Source: Bacteroidia bacterium
Lineage (GTDB): Bacteria; Bacteroidota; Bacteroidia; JADZBD01
DNA length: 64,000 bases
Reading direction: 5' to 3'
NCBI GenBank assembly: GCA_020852255.1
Contig: JADZBD010000009.1
Location: 179,839-243,838, forward strand
In this document: positions 26,247 to 35,308 of the stretch, piece after piece
Layout: each line of letters begins with the position of its first letter
Position numbering within the stretch: position 1 is the stretch's first letter
The notes under the pieces: model-generated
The model's input: the letters and a program-made list of their open reading frames with translations, nothing else
Database searches by the model: none
Told to the model about the DNA's origin: nothing
Program-made: the position numbers and the translations under genes

Positions 26247-28796
26247 ATGAGAATAGTCCTGTTGATCGTATTTGGAATCTTTATTCTGCCTGGCGTTCAG
26301 GCGCAACAACCCCTGATCATTGGCGGGGGAAGCGACACCCTGAAAATAGATTACACCAATCCCAAAGAATATATCATTGCGGACATTACCGTTCAGGCTC
26401 CGGATGCCTTTGATAAAAACCTGCTCATTGCCCTATCCGGACTGGTGAAGGGAGACAGAATCAGAATCCCCGGAGACGATGTAGGAGCTGCGATCAAGAA
26501 CCTCTGGAAAACCGGTTTGTTCCGTGACGTGCACATTCATGCCACGCGTGTGAGCGGTGACAAGATATTTTTGAATATCAGCGTGGTGGAAAGAAGCCGT
26601 CTCAATTTCTACAAATATGCCAACCGGAAAGACATTTCCAAGTCGGAGGCCGAAGATCTGAGTGAGATGATGCATATGCAGCACGGCATGATGATTACGG
26701 ATGAGCTGATCAAAACCTCAGAACAAATCGTGAAAGATTTCCTGATTGAAAAGGGATATCTTGACGCCAAGGTGCGGATTGAACAACAGCCGGACACTTC
26801 CAAACCCAACCATGTTATTCTTATCATCCATCATGAACGCGGACCGAAGATCCGGATTAAAGACATTGTTTTTCACGGGAACACACAAGTAAAGGCCGGA
26901 AAGCTGCGGAGAAAAATGAAAGAGACCAAGCGCCGACGCTGGTACAGTTTTAATTCCGCAAAATTCTATGAAGGCGAGTATGAAAAGGATCTGGACGCAT
27001 TGCTTCTCGAGTATAAAGACAAAGGAATGCGCGACGCCAAGATTGTAAAGGATACCATGTACCGCATATCCCCGAAGCGTATCCTGCTTGAAATTTCGAT
27101 AGACGAAGGAAAGAAGTACTATTTCCGTAATATCAGCTGGGTGGGAAATTCAAAATACAGCACCAAGGACCTGCAGCGTGTGCTGAACATTAAAAAGGGC
27201 GATGTATACAATCAGGGGCTGCTGGAATCACGCCTGTTCATGAATGCCAGCAGTACAGATATTTCATCGCTGTACATGGACGACGGGTATCTCTTTTTCC
27301 AGATCACACCCGTAGAGATACTGGTAGAAGGCGACAGCATTGACATTGAACTGCGGGTATATGAAGGAAAGCAGGCCATCATTGATCAGGTTACAATATC
27401 CGGGAACACGAAAACAAATGACAAGGTGGTGATGAGGGAAGTGCGCACCCGCCCCGGTCAGCTTTTTCGCAGAAGCGACATCATCAGGACCCAACGCGAA
27501 CTGGCCGCCCTGGGATATTTCGATGCGGAAAAAATGCAGGTGAACCCGAAACCTAATCCTGCAGACGGAACAGTAGACATAGAATATATTGTGGAAGAGA
27601 AACCGAATGATCAGCTGGAGCTCAGCGGAGGATTCGGGGCCGGACGGGTGGTTGGAACCCTGGGGGTTTCCTTTAATAATTTTTCCGGAAGAAGTCTTTT
27701 CAAAAAGGGAGCCTGGACCCCCGTTCCTGCGGGCGATGGGCAGCGGCTCAGCATCCGCGCACAGTCGTATGGCGTGGGTTATCAAAGCTATAATCTCAGC
27801 TTTACCGAACCCTGGCTGGGAGGTAAAAAACCGAATTCACTCAGCGTGACTGTTTATCATTCTGTGCAGACAAACGGGCAAAAGAAATATTCCTCGCGAA
27901 ATCCGGATGTTCTCAATCCGCTTCGTCAGGCACTTACGATTACCGGCGTAAGCGTTGGGCTGGGAAAGCGACTGGCATGGCCCGACGATTTTTTCCAGAT
28001 CTATCTGGAAGGGAGTTACAAGTATTATAACCTGAATAATTACCGCGCATTTTTCTCCTTCAATGACGGTTATTCCCAGGATCCCAGCGTGCGGATTGTG
28101 CTCAGCAGAAACAGTATGGATTTCCCTGCCTATGACTATCCCACCAGCGGATCTAATATTTCGTTAACCACCCAGTTCACGCCCTATCTGCGAAGTGTGA
28201 TCGGCAAGCTGGATCTGACAGACATCACTGACCAGGAGAAATACAAATTCCTGGAGTACTACAAATTCAAATTCACTTCCAGTTTCTTCACCAAACTCCT
28301 TGGAAGGGAACGTAAGAACGCCCTGGTTCTCAACACACGGATCGGATTCGGATTGCTGGGATATTTCGACAAGAATTACGGCCTCTCGCCCTTCGAGCGC
28401 TTTTATCTGGGCGGAAGCGGTTTGACCGGATTTTCACTGGACGGGCGGGAAATCATTGCACTGCGCGGGTACGATGACCAGAGCGTTTCTCCTCCAACCG
28501 GCGCCGCCTCTATCGTTAAGTATACGCTGGAACTCCGCTATCCCATTTCTCTTAATCCCTCCGCCATGGTCTACGGACTTGGGTTTGCCGAAGGGGGTAA
28601 TTCATGGGCTACTTTCCGTGAGTTCAATCCCTTCAGTGTGAAAAGATCCGCCGGCATTGGGGTAAGGGTATTTCTTCCCATGTTCGGGCTGCTGGGACTC
28701 GATTACGGCTGGCGTTTTGATGATATCGACCGCTCCCCTTTTATGCAACGGGGGCAACTCCACTTCACAATTGGTATGAATCTTGGAGAACTATAG
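26247..28796 (+). CDS. bamA: outer-membrane assembly factor BamA
   Basis: Central Omp85 protein that inserts beta-barrels into the outer membrane. The 849-residue product has a signal peptide (residues 1-20), about five POTRA domains at ~40-460 (repeated ITVQAPDAFDKNLL, DIVFHGNTQVKAGKLRRKM, NISWVGNSKYSTKDLQRVL, VTISGNTKTNDKVVMREV), and a C-terminal barrel with the RGYDDQSVSP lid-lock region (~745) and the terminal strand LHFTIGMNLGEL. It lies between uppS and two OmpH/Skp chaperones, the standard BAM module of Bacteroidota. Confidence 0.97.
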   Translation: MRIVLLIVFGIFILPGVQAQQPLIIGGGSDTLKIDYTNPKEYIIADITVQAPDAFDKNLLIALSGLVKGDRIRIPGDDVGAAIKNLWKTGLFRDVHIHATRVSGDKIFLNISVVERSRLNFYKYANRKDISKSEAEDLSEMMHMQHGMMITDELIKTSEQIVKDFLIEKGYLDAKVRIEQQPDTSKPNHVILIIHHERGPKIRIKDIVFHGNTQVKAGKLRRKMKETKRRRWYSFNSAKFYEGEYEKDLDALLLEYKDKGMRDAKIVKDTMYRISPKRILLEISIDEGKKYYFRNISWVGNSKYSTKDLQRVLNIKKGDVYNQGLLESRLFMNASSTDISSLYMDDGYLFFQITPVEILVEGDSIDIELRVYEGKQAIIDQVTISGNTKTNDKVVMREVRTRPGQLFRRSDIIRTQRELAALGYFDAEKMQVNPKPNPADGTVDIEYIVEEKPNDQLELSGGFGAGRVVGTLGVSFNNFSGRSLFKKGAWTPVPAGDGQRLSIRAQSYGVGYQSYNLSFTEPWLGGKKPNSLSVTVYHSVQTNGQKKYSSRNPDVLNPLRQALTITGVSVGLGKRLAWPDDFFQIYLEGSYKYYNLNNYRAFFSFNDGYSQDPSVRIVLSRNSMDFPAYDYPTSGSNISLTTQFTPYLRSVIGKLDLTDITDQEKYKFLEYYKFKFTSSFFTKLLGRERKNALVLNTRIGFGLLGYFDKNYGLSPFERFYLGGSGLTGFSLDGREIIALRGYDDQSVSPPTGAASIVKYTLELRYPISLNPSAMVYGLGFAEGGNSWATFREFNPFSVKRSAGIGVRVFLPMFGLLGLDYGWRFDDIDRSPFMQRGQLHFTIGMNLGEL

Positions 28797-28826
28797 ATAT
28801 AAATACATCTGAAAAAACACAATACA

Positions 28827-29357
28827 ATGAAAATCAAACACTTGTTCCCCCTTTTGATGGTAATGGCCGTCACTGCTTTCACCCCCCTTATTGCCCAAAA
28901 AACAGCCTACGTAGACATTGATTACATCCTGAGTAAGCTGCCTGAGTATAACAACGCCCAATCGGAACTGGACAAGATTTCCGTAACCTGGCAAAAGGAG
29001 ATTGAGTCGAAAATAGCCGAGGTAGATAAAATGTTTAAGGCGTTTAAGGAGGAGGAAGTGCTTCTTACGGAGGAAATGAAGAAAAAGCGCATGAACGAGA
29101 TCATGCAGAAGGAGAAGGAAATAAAGGACCTCCAGAAACAGCGTTTCGGTGTAGACGGTGACCTTTTCAAAAAGCGTCAGGAAATGGTCAAGCCTATCCA
29201 GGACAAAGTGTACAATGCGATTAAAAAGCTATGTGAAAAAGAACAGATCATGATCATGTTCAACAAAGCTGCAGACATGAATATTGTATACTCTAATCCC
29301 AAATACGACCGGAGTGATGCAGTAATCGAAATGGTGAAAGCGGGTGACACCAAATAA
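28827..29357 (+). CDS. OmpH/Skp family periplasmic chaperone 1
   Basis: A 176-residue secreted protein with signal peptide (MKIKHLFPLLMVMAVTAFTPLIAQ) and a long charged coiled coil (residues ~40-115, rich in K/E heptads, for example KMFKAFKEEEVLLTEEMKKKR), the tentacle structure of Skp. YVDIDYILSKLPEYNNAQSEL is the characteristic start of the mature protein. Skp-like chaperones hold unfolded OMPs for BamA, directly upstream. Confidence 0.93.
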   Translation: MKIKHLFPLLMVMAVTAFTPLIAQKTAYVDIDYILSKLPEYNNAQSELDKISVTWQKEIESKIAEVDKMFKAFKEEEVLLTEEMKKKRMNEIMQKEKEIKDLQKQRFGVDGDLFKKRQEMVKPIQDKVYNAIKKLCEKEQIMIMFNKAADMNIVYSNPKYDRSDAVIEMVKAGDTK

Positions 29358-29362
29358 AAGAC

Positions 29363-29370
29363 TATATTTG
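29363..29370 (+). promoter_or_regulatory. -7 box TATATTTG before second ompH
   Basis: Exact TAnnTTTG match, ending 26 bp before the ATG at 29397; it would give the second ompH its own promoter in addition to read-through. Confidence 0.5.
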
Positions 29371-29396
29371 CCCCCATTATTTTCAAAATCAACACT

Positions 29397-29903
29397 ATGA
29401 ATAATCTTTTTCGTCTGACTTTACTGGCACTCTTTCTGAGCGCCGGGTCACTGGTGGCTCAGTCCAGAGTAGGTCATATTGATCTTGATTCCCTTATCCG
29501 TCTTATGCCGAAATACGATTCGGTAAAGAAAGTTTCGGAGGAATACGGCAAAAAACTCGACATTGAATACCAGTCGATGTACGCCGACTACGACAAGAAG
29601 GTGAAGGAGTATACCGAACAGGAGAAAAACTGGACCGACTTCATCAAGGAAATGAAAAAGAAGGATATCATTCAGCTGGAGCAGACCCTGCGCGACTTTC
29701 CGCAGAATGCCCAGAACGAGATGGCCAAGAAGAATGCGGAATTGCTTACGCCGCTGGAAAAAGCGGCCCGGAAAGCGATTGATGATGTGGCAAAGGAAAA
29801 CAAATACACTCTCGTTCTCGACAGTACGGTCGGGAATATTCTTTACTCTCAGCCTTCGGATGACCTGATGCCTCTTGTGAAGAAAAAGCTGGGGATCAAG
29901 TAA
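29397..29903 (+). CDS. OmpH/Skp family periplasmic chaperone 2
   Basis: A 168-residue paralogue of the preceding gene, 39 bp downstream. Signal peptide residues 1-21 (SAGSLVAQ), then RVGHIDLDSLIRLMPKYDSV and a coiled coil at ~40-105 (KVKEYTEQEKNWTDFIKEMKKK). Tandem Skp genes next to bamA are common in Bacteroidota. A strong terminator follows. Confidence 0.93.
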   Translation: MNNLFRLTLLALFLSAGSLVAQSRVGHIDLDSLIRLMPKYDSVKKVSEEYGKKLDIEYQSMYADYDKKVKEYTEQEKNWTDFIKEMKKKDIIQLEQTLRDFPQNAQNEMAKKNAELLTPLEKAARKAIDDVAKENKYTLVLDSTVGNILYSQPSDDLMPLVKKKLGIK

Positions 29904-29926
29904 AGCCAACGTAGCCGATACTATTT

Positions 29927-29963
29927 ACGGGCGCCGGACAAAGTCTGCGCGCCCGTTCTTTTT
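29927..29963 (+). terminator. rho-independent terminator after ompH
   Basis: Perfect 8-bp GC-rich stem ACGGGCGC (29927-29934) / GCGCCCGT (29949-29956) with a 14-base loop, followed by TTCTTTTT. It ends the bamA-ompH-ompH transcript. Confidence 0.88.
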
Positions 29964-30029
29964 ATATACCCGTATTTTTTTAGCAACCTTTTCCGGCGTG
30001 CTGCGTACACCTGTACTCATTTACGCCAA

Positions 30030-30212
30030 ATGGTTCGTCTTACACTCCTGCTTCTTCTCTGCCTGGCTGTCACTTTTCCAGCCTGTTCCCTGCGCAGGTC
30101 CTGCGGTATGAGTAAACGGCAGCTGAAGACAATAAACGAAGGCAATTTTGATCGCTCAAAAAAAGCAGGGAAGCTGAAGAAAAAGTCGCGGCCCCGATGC
30201 GTTAAGTGGTAG
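30030..30212 (+). CDS. small putative lipoprotein
   Basis: A 60-residue ORF starting with a typical hydrophobic signal (RLTLLLLLCLAVTFPAC) and a plausible lipobox (FPAC, Cys at ~19), followed by a basic, Arg/Lys-rich tail with CGMSKRQ and RPRCVKW. It falls between a strong terminator and the convergent gene at 30244, and its stop overlaps an inverted repeat. Small Bacteroidota lipoproteins of this design are common and unstudied; I do not recognise the family. Being so short it might be spurious, but the signal/lipobox pattern is specific. Confidence 0.5.
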   Translation: MVRLTLLLLLCLAVTFPACSLRRSCGMSKRQLKTINEGNFDRSKKAGKLKKKSRPRCVKW

Positions 30213-30247
30213 TGTTTCACCCACCAGGAGACTGGCAAAAACACTAC
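30209..30247. terminator. possible bidirectional terminator
   Basis: Inverted repeat GTAGTGTTT (30209-30217) / AAACACTAC (30239-30247), a perfect 9-bp stem with a 21-base loop, spanning the stop codons of the two convergent genes. A/T at the stem base could serve as a short U-tract on either strand. GC content is low, so this is weak. Confidence 0.35.
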
Positions 30248-30933
30248 TCGCCCAGGTCTTCGCTCTGGAATTTAAACCCCAGCCTTTTCCCCGTTTTGAT
30301 TTGCATCATATTGGAAGCTTCCAGCATTTCATTCACCGTAATTTCGCGGAAGGTCTCAAAGGGGGGCGTATACAGATCGAACTCCAGGCAGTAGAGAACG
30401 GCACTCTCAATGATGGAACGGATTTCCGCATCCGCGATGGGGGCGGAGAAAAATTCGTTGTGCATGAATCCCAATTGCTTCTTACCGTCTACAAAATAAT
30501 GCTTGTCCTTATTAATGAATACCCGTCCGATGAGGTATCCAACGTCGTTTGAGCGGTTGTACTTGAATGAATCGCTGAGAAAATTATACACCATGATCAT
30601 TCCGCAGAAACTGCGGTTCTCATCCTTCTTGATATAGGACGATTTCCATATGGGATGGCTTCTGTCGAATTCGAATACATTGGTATGCATGATAAAAATG
30701 AGCAAATCACCTCCCACCCTCATCTCACAATGATGCGCACCACGGTCTTTGTACTCTACTATTACACGCTCATCTTTCAGAACCATGATTTTTGAGTACT
30801 CTTCCGCCATGGCTTTGATTGCCATTTTGAAATGATCAAAAACCTCAATGGTGTTGTGATAAATCGTTTGCTTCAGCGAAGCCTTCTCTTCCAGGAGTTT
30901 GAGGATGCGGTCAGAATGGGATTTTTTGGTCAT
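30244..30933 (-). CDS. conserved hypothetical protein downstream of proS
   Basis: 229 residues from ATG 30933-30931 (MTKKSHSDRILKLLEEKASL), one base after the proS stop, which is why I reject the longer frame through proS. The protein has no signal peptide or TM helix; it opens with a helical stretch (~5-55) and then a mixed alpha/beta region with MRVGGDLLIFIMHTNVFEF, SFCGMIMVYNFLSDSF and GYLIGRVFINKDKHYFVDGKKQLGFM. I do not recognise it. Tight coupling to proS suggests co-expression. Confidence 0.8.
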   Translation of the reverse strand: MTKKSHSDRILKLLEEKASLKQTIYHNTIEVFDHFKMAIKAMAEEYSKIMVLKDERVIVEYKDRGAHHCEMRVGGDLLIFIMHTNVFEFDRSHPIWKSSYIKKDENRSFCGMIMVYNFLSDSFKYNRSNDVGYLIGRVFINKDKHYFVDGKKQLGFMHNEFFSAPIADAEIRSIIESAVLYCLEFDLYTPPFETFREITVNEMLEASNMMQIKTGKRLGFKFQSEDLGE

Positions 30934-30934
30934 T

Positions 30935-32404
30935 TCAATACGCTTTTGCGAACAGCACCCGTTTTCCGCTGGGTTTGCCTGTAAGAATACACTTCCCGTT
31001 CTCCGGCTTTGCTTCCAGTGGTATGCAGCGGATTGTTGCCTTGGTTTTGTCCTTGATCTGGTCCGCCGTTTCCGGTGTACCATCCCAGTGCGCACTCACA
31101 AATCCGCCCTTTTCTTCCAGGAGCTTTACAAACTCATCCCAGGTATCGGCACTGCTGAGGTGAGAATCTCTGTAAACTTTTGCTTTGTTAAAAATGCCGT
31201 GCTGTATCTCCTCAAGCAATTGCACTATACGGTCATCCAACCCGGCCTGATCTACCACCTGTTTCTCCTTCGTATCTCTGCGCGCCAGTTCAATTTTTTG
31301 ATTCTCCAGGTCGCGCATGCCCATGGCCAGGCGAATCGGTACGCCTTTCAATTCGTACTGAGCGAATTTCCAGCCGGGGCGCTGCGTGTCGCGGTCGTCA
31401 TAAATCACACGAAGGCCCCTGGCTTCCAATGATGCTTTGATCTCTTTCACCCTTGCGCTGATCTTTCCCAAATCCTCCTCCGTTTTATAAATCGGCACAA
31501 TCACCACCTGGTGCGGGGCCAGTTTGGGAGGAAGTACCAGGCCCTGGTCGTCCGAATGCGCCATAATCAGGGCTCCCATTAGCCGGGTGCTCACGCCCCA
31601 GGAGGTGGACCAGACGAAATCAAGTTTTCCTTCTTTGCTTGTAAACTTCACATCAAAGGCCTTCGCAAAATTCTGTCCCAGAAAATGAGAAGTTCCTGCC
31701 TGCAAAGCCTTTCCGTCCTGCATCAATGCCTCAATGCAATAGGTTTCAAGGGCGCCGGCAAAACGCTCGTTGGGAGTTTTCAATCCCTTAATCACCGGCA
31801 TGGCCATAAAGTTCTCAGCAAAATCCGCATACACATCGAGCATTCGTTCGGTCTCAACGATCGCTTCCTCCTGTGTAGCATGCGCCGTATGCCCCTCCTG
31901 CCACAGGAACTCGGCCGTCCGAAGAAACAAGCGCGTTCTCATTTCCCAGCGAACCACGTTAGCCCATTGGTTTACCAGTATCGGGAGATCCCTGTAACTT
32001 TGGATCCAGCCGCGGTAGGTATTCCATATAATGGTTTCAGAGGTAGGCCGTACAATCAGTTCCTCCTCCAGCTTTGCATCTTTATCCACTACAATTTCCC
32101 CATTCTCGTTCTTTAAGCGATAATGCGTCACTACTGCACACTCTTTGGCGAATCCCTCCACATGCGACGCCTCCTTAGAGAAAAAGGATTTGGGGATAAA
32201 AAGCGGGAAATAGGCATTCACATGGCCTGTGGCCTTGAACATTTTATCCAGTTCCGCCTGCATGCGTTCCCAGATGGCATAACCATAGGGTTTGATCACC
32301 ATGCAGCCCCTTACCGCACTATGTTCTGCCAGATCCGCCTTAACCACTAAATCGTTATACCATGCGGAATAGTCTGACTCCCTGCTTGTTACTTCCTTGC
32401 TCAT
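30935..32404 (-). CDS. proS: prolyl-tRNA synthetase (short, eukaryote/archaea-like type)
   Basis: Charges tRNA-Pro. The 489-residue length and layout (no bacterial-type editing insertion between motifs 2 and 3, plus a C-terminal zinc-like/anticodon extension) are those of type 3 ProRS, common in Bacteroidota. Motif 2-type [19 protein letters not shown] (~135) with [16 protein letters not shown] (~157), [16 protein letters not shown] (~240), and the class II motif 3-like [17 protein letters not shown] are visible; the anticodon-binding domain is at ~300-400 ([17 protein letters not shown]). Confidence 0.96.
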   Translation of the reverse strand: MSKEVTSRESDYSAWYNDLVVKADLAEHSAVRGCMVIKPYGYAIWERMQAELDKMFKATGHVNAYFPLFIPKSFFSKEASHVEGFAKECAVVTHYRLKNENGEIVVDKDAKLEEELIVRPTSETIIWNTYRGWIQSYRDLPILVNQWANVVRWEMRTRLFLRTAEFLWQEGHTAHATQEEAIVETERMLDVYADFAENFMAMPVIKGLKTPNERFAGALETYCIEALMQDGKALQAGTSHFLGQNFAKAFDVKFTSKEGKLDFVWSTSWGVSTRLMGALIMAHSDDQGLVLPPKLAPHQVVIVPIYKTEEDLGKISARVKEIKASLEARGLRVIYDDRDTQRPGWKFAQYELKGVPIRLAMGMRDLENQKIELARRDTKEKQVVDQAGLDDRIVQLLEEIQHGIFNKAKVYRDSHLSSADTWDEFVKLLEEKGGFVSAHWDGTPETADQIKDKTKATIRCIPLEAKPENGKCILTGKPSGKRVLFAKAY

Positions 32405-32512
32405 ACTTTTCTCTTTGGTATGGTATTTGTACCTTTATTTCCGGAATCCACTGCCCGGAGTCCAACGAAGTTATCAATAAAAGTTCTTTCTGACTCAACC
32501 TAAAACCAGGTC

Positions 32513-33790
32513 ATGAAAAAAGTATTTTATTTCATTGCAGTGGCGGCCATCATGGGCACCTCCTGCACCTCCGGCAAGTTTGGCACCTCCTCTGCTTCCG
32601 ACGACATTTACTATTCCACAAAGGATCCCGTACCTCCGCCACCGGCACCGGAAACACCTCCTCCGCCTCCTGATGGAGACGCACCTGCTCCTCAGCCGGA
32701 ACAGAAGGTGGTAGATCCGGAAAATAATAACGGGGAGAAAACTGATTACTATTACGAAGACGATCAGTACGATTATTATTATTCCAGCCATTTCCGCCGG
32801 TATTATGACCCATATTATGGTTATGCTTATTACGATTCGTATTACACGAATTCATACTGGTACAGTAGCAATCCCTATCACTGGGGCATGAGTATCTACC
32901 TGGGTTATCCCTGGTGGGGGCCGTCCTACTATTACTATTCTTATTATCCGTCCTATTACTGGGGATGGTACGACCCATGGTATCATCATCATCACCATTG
33001 TGGTTATTGGGGTGGAGGCTACTGGAACGGTTACAATAATGGTTACTGGGATGGCTACTGGGACGGATATTATAACGGGAACTATTATAACAGCCAGGAT
33101 GACGGGAACTTCTATTATGGGCCAAGAAACACGCCATCTTCCAACGGATCGCCCTACGCTTCTTTGGGACAGAAGTACCAATATGCCGTGAATCAGGGCG
33201 GACCAAACAACAATGGTCACACCAAAGGCGACGGTGTAAGCGATCAGGTTAATCCTTCCCCCAAGACCACGGTGGGCAAGAATCCGACCACGCCCGACAA
33301 TACCACCACAAAGCCGAAAGCTCAGTCGTTAAATCATAACGGAAATGTTCCTTCGGATCCGAGTTACAATCCCAACGGCAACAATCTGCCTGCTCCGAAA
33401 GATAAAGGAGTGAACAATCCTCCTCCAAAATCGTACAATCCTCCGGCGAATACCTCTCCGGCTCCTACGGGTGAACAGCCAACCACCAACCCGCCGAAGA
33501 GTTACGATCCGCCGAAGAACAATGCGCCGCAGCCCAACCAGCCACCCAAGAGTTACGGGCCTCCCAAGGGCAATGACTCTCCCAAGAGTAATCCCCCGAA
33601 ATCATATGATCCGCCGAAGAATTCAGCTCCAAAGAATAACGGTGGAGGAAACTCTGCTCCCAAGAGCAAGGGCAACGGCGGAGGTCATTCTTATAATGGC
33701 GGCAGCTCCGGCGGCGGACATTCCAAAGGCGGCGGAAATTCCGGTGGCGGGCGTTCCTCCGGCGGTAGTTCCAAAGGCGGAAGAAGATAA
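32513..33790 (+). CDS. Tyr/Trp/Gly- then Pro/Asn-rich lipoprotein
   Basis: A 425-residue low-complexity surface or periplasmic lipoprotein. The signal has a lipobox (AIMGTSC, Cys at ~18). Residues ~35-70 are Pro-rich, ~75-205 are dominated by Tyr, Trp, Gly and a His cluster (YDPWYHHHHHCGYWGGGYW), ~225-375 carry repeated PPKSY/PKSYDPPKN units, and the tail is Gly/Ser/Lys-rich (GGGHSKGGG...). Such aromatic and PPKSY-rich proteins are seen in gliding or biofilm-forming Bacteroidota, but no specific function is known to me. It precedes an OmpP1-like gene by 23 bp. Several ORFs on the opposite strand here are composition shadows. Confidence 0.8.
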   Translation: MKKVFYFIAVAAIMGTSCTSGKFGTSSASDDIYYSTKDPVPPPPAPETPPPPPDGDAPAPQPEQKVVDPENNNGEKTDYYYEDDQYDYYYSSHFRRYYDPYYGYAYYDSYYTNSYWYSSNPYHWGMSIYLGYPWWGPSYYYYSYYPSYYWGWYDPWYHHHHHCGYWGGGYWNGYNNGYWDGYWDGYYNGNYYNSQDDGNFYYGPRNTPSSNGSPYASLGQKYQYAVNQGGPNNNGHTKGDGVSDQVNPSPKTTVGKNPTTPDNTTTKPKAQSLNHNGNVPSDPSYNPNGNNLPAPKDKGVNNPPPKSYNPPANTSPAPTGEQPTTNPPKSYDPPKNNAPQPNQPPKSYGPPKGNDSPKSNPPKSYDPPKNSAPKNNGGGNSAPKSKGNGGGHSYNGGSSGGGHSKGGGNSGGGRSSGGSSKGGRR

Positions 33791-33813
33791 TTACTCATCC
33801 TGACACAAAAGCC

Positions 33814-35244
33814 ATGAAAAAAATTCTCGCAATATTCATTGCCTCCCTTCCCTGCGCGATGGTGGCACAGAACGAAATAGACGCGCTGCGCTATTCTCAA
33901 CTCAACTACATGGGCGGAACGGCCCGGTTTGCCGGGATGGGAAGTTCTTTTGGCGGTTTAGGCGGTGACTTTTCCGCCGTGGTAGTAAACCCTGCCGGTT
34001 TAGGCATTTACAGAAAGCCGGAACTGACATTTACTCCTTCTTTCTTCTCCAATACCACCACCAGCACTTATAATTCCACGGAGTCATCGGATTTCAAAAG
34101 CAATTTTAACTTTTCCAATTTCGGGATTGTGTTTGCCCATGCCGAATCAGGCGACGAACAAGAATGGAAGGGGGTAGGATTTGCTTTCGGTTATACCCGT
34201 CTTAACAACTTTCACAGCCGGATGACGATGAGCGGGGTTTCTGACTCTTCTTCGCTGCTGGATGTATACCTGAATTCCGCGCAGGGCTTTTCCGATGCCA
34301 ATACCCTTGATCCTTTCGGGGCACAGCTCGCCTGGAACACCTGGTTGCTGGATACGCTCAATGCCGGAAATTATTACTCTGTGATTCCCACCTATGGTCA
34401 GAAACAGACCAAACAGATAACCACCCGTGGCCATCAGGGCGAGATGACCTTCGCCCTGGCGGGTAATTACGCTAATAAGCTGTATATCGGTGCTTCTCTG
34501 AATCTCCCGTTCGTAAGCTATACTGAACACTCAGAGTTCACCGAGTCGGTTACCAACGACACCACCTTTAACCTGAAATCGTACACCGTTTCGCAGTACC
34601 TGCACAGCGAAGGACAGGGTTTTAACTTCAAGCTGGGACTGATTTTCAAACCCACCGATTTTCTCCGCATTGGCGGCTCCTTTCATACACCCAGCCTGAT
34701 AGAGCTGTCGGATGATTATACCACAGAAATAACCTCACAGTTCACCACCGGTTCATTCAATTCCGAATCGCCGCAGGGTGCTTTCGACTACCATCTTGTA
34801 ACCCCGGCGCGTATGGTGGCGAGTGTGGGAATAGTTATTAAGAAATTTGCCGCGCTGAATGTAGATTACGAATATGCCGATTATTCCACTGCCCGTTTGT
34901 CGGCTCCGGGTTACGAATTCACCGCTGCGAACAATGCCATCAGCAATAAGTACAAAGAAGCCGGACAGCTACGGGTTGGTGCAGAATTCAAGCTGGCTCC
35001 CCTGAGCCTGCGTGCAGGATACATTATGAGCGAAAGTCCTTACCGCGAAGGCGTAAATGACGGGGTACGCACCTCCTATTCTTTTGGATTCGGTATCCGC
35101 GAAAAGAACACCTTCCTTGATTTTGCCTACGTGCTGAGTGAGATGAGTGAGGATTATTATTTCTATGATCCGAAGCTGGTAAAGCCCGTAACCAACACTT
35201 CCCGGAGCAGCAATTACCTGCTAACGATCGGGTTCAAATTCTGA
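33814..35244 (+). CDS. OmpP1/FadL-like outer-membrane transport protein
   Basis: A 476-residue protein with signal peptide (MKKILAIFIASLPCAMVAQ) and a long-chain fatty acid transporter-like barrel. The start of the mature protein, ALRYSQLNYMGGTARFAGMGSSFGGLGGDFSAVVVNPAGLG, is the OmpP1/FadL family opening, where the NPAG motif marks the hatch domain; later strands such as AGYIMSESPYREGVNDGVR and the terminal NYLLTIGFKF close the barrel. Likely imports a hydrophobic compound. A terminator follows. Confidence 0.9.
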   Translation: MKKILAIFIASLPCAMVAQNEIDALRYSQLNYMGGTARFAGMGSSFGGLGGDFSAVVVNPAGLGIYRKPELTFTPSFFSNTTTSTYNSTESSDFKSNFNFSNFGIVFAHAESGDEQEWKGVGFAFGYTRLNNFHSRMTMSGVSDSSSLLDVYLNSAQGFSDANTLDPFGAQLAWNTWLLDTLNAGNYYSVIPTYGQKQTKQITTRGHQGEMTFALAGNYANKLYIGASLNLPFVSYTEHSEFTESVTNDTTFNLKSYTVSQYLHSEGQGFNFKLGLIFKPTDFLRIGGSFHTPSLIELSDDYTTEITSQFTTGSFNSESPQGAFDYHLVTPARMVASVGIVIKKFAALNVDYEYADYSTARLSAPGYEFTAANNAISNKYKEAGQLRVGAEFKLAPLSLRAGYIMSESPYREGVNDGVRTSYSFGFGIREKNTFLDFAYVLSEMSEDYYFYDPKLVKPVTNTSRSSNYLLTIGFKF

Positions 35245-35266
35245 ATGCAGGTTCATTCCATTTAGA

Positions 35267-35297
35267 CCCCGGCAGTATGCCGGGGTTTTGTATTTTT
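35267..35297 (+). terminator. terminator overlapping mfd promoter
   Basis: Perfect 8-bp stem CCCCGGCA (35267-35274) / TGCCGGGG (35278-35285), three-base loop GTA, then TTTTGTATTTTT. It ends the OmpP1-like transcript only ~24 bp before the mfd start. Confidence 0.88.
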
Positions 35298-35298
35298 G
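35291..35298 (+). promoter_or_regulatory. -7 box TATTTTTG before mfd, inside terminator U-tract
   Basis: Exact TAnnTTTG match, 10 bp before ATG 35309 (4 bp before an alternative GTG 35303). It occupies the T-tract of the preceding terminator. The expected -33 position falls in the terminator stem and has no TTTG. Confidence 0.5.
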
Positions 35299-35308
35299 CC
35301 ATGTGCTG

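Noticed and set aside
32550..33220. Antisense ORFs over the Tyr/Pro-rich lipoprotein
   Set aside because: Their Asn/Arg/Ile/Val repeats mirror the low-complexity codons of the plus gene; shadows.
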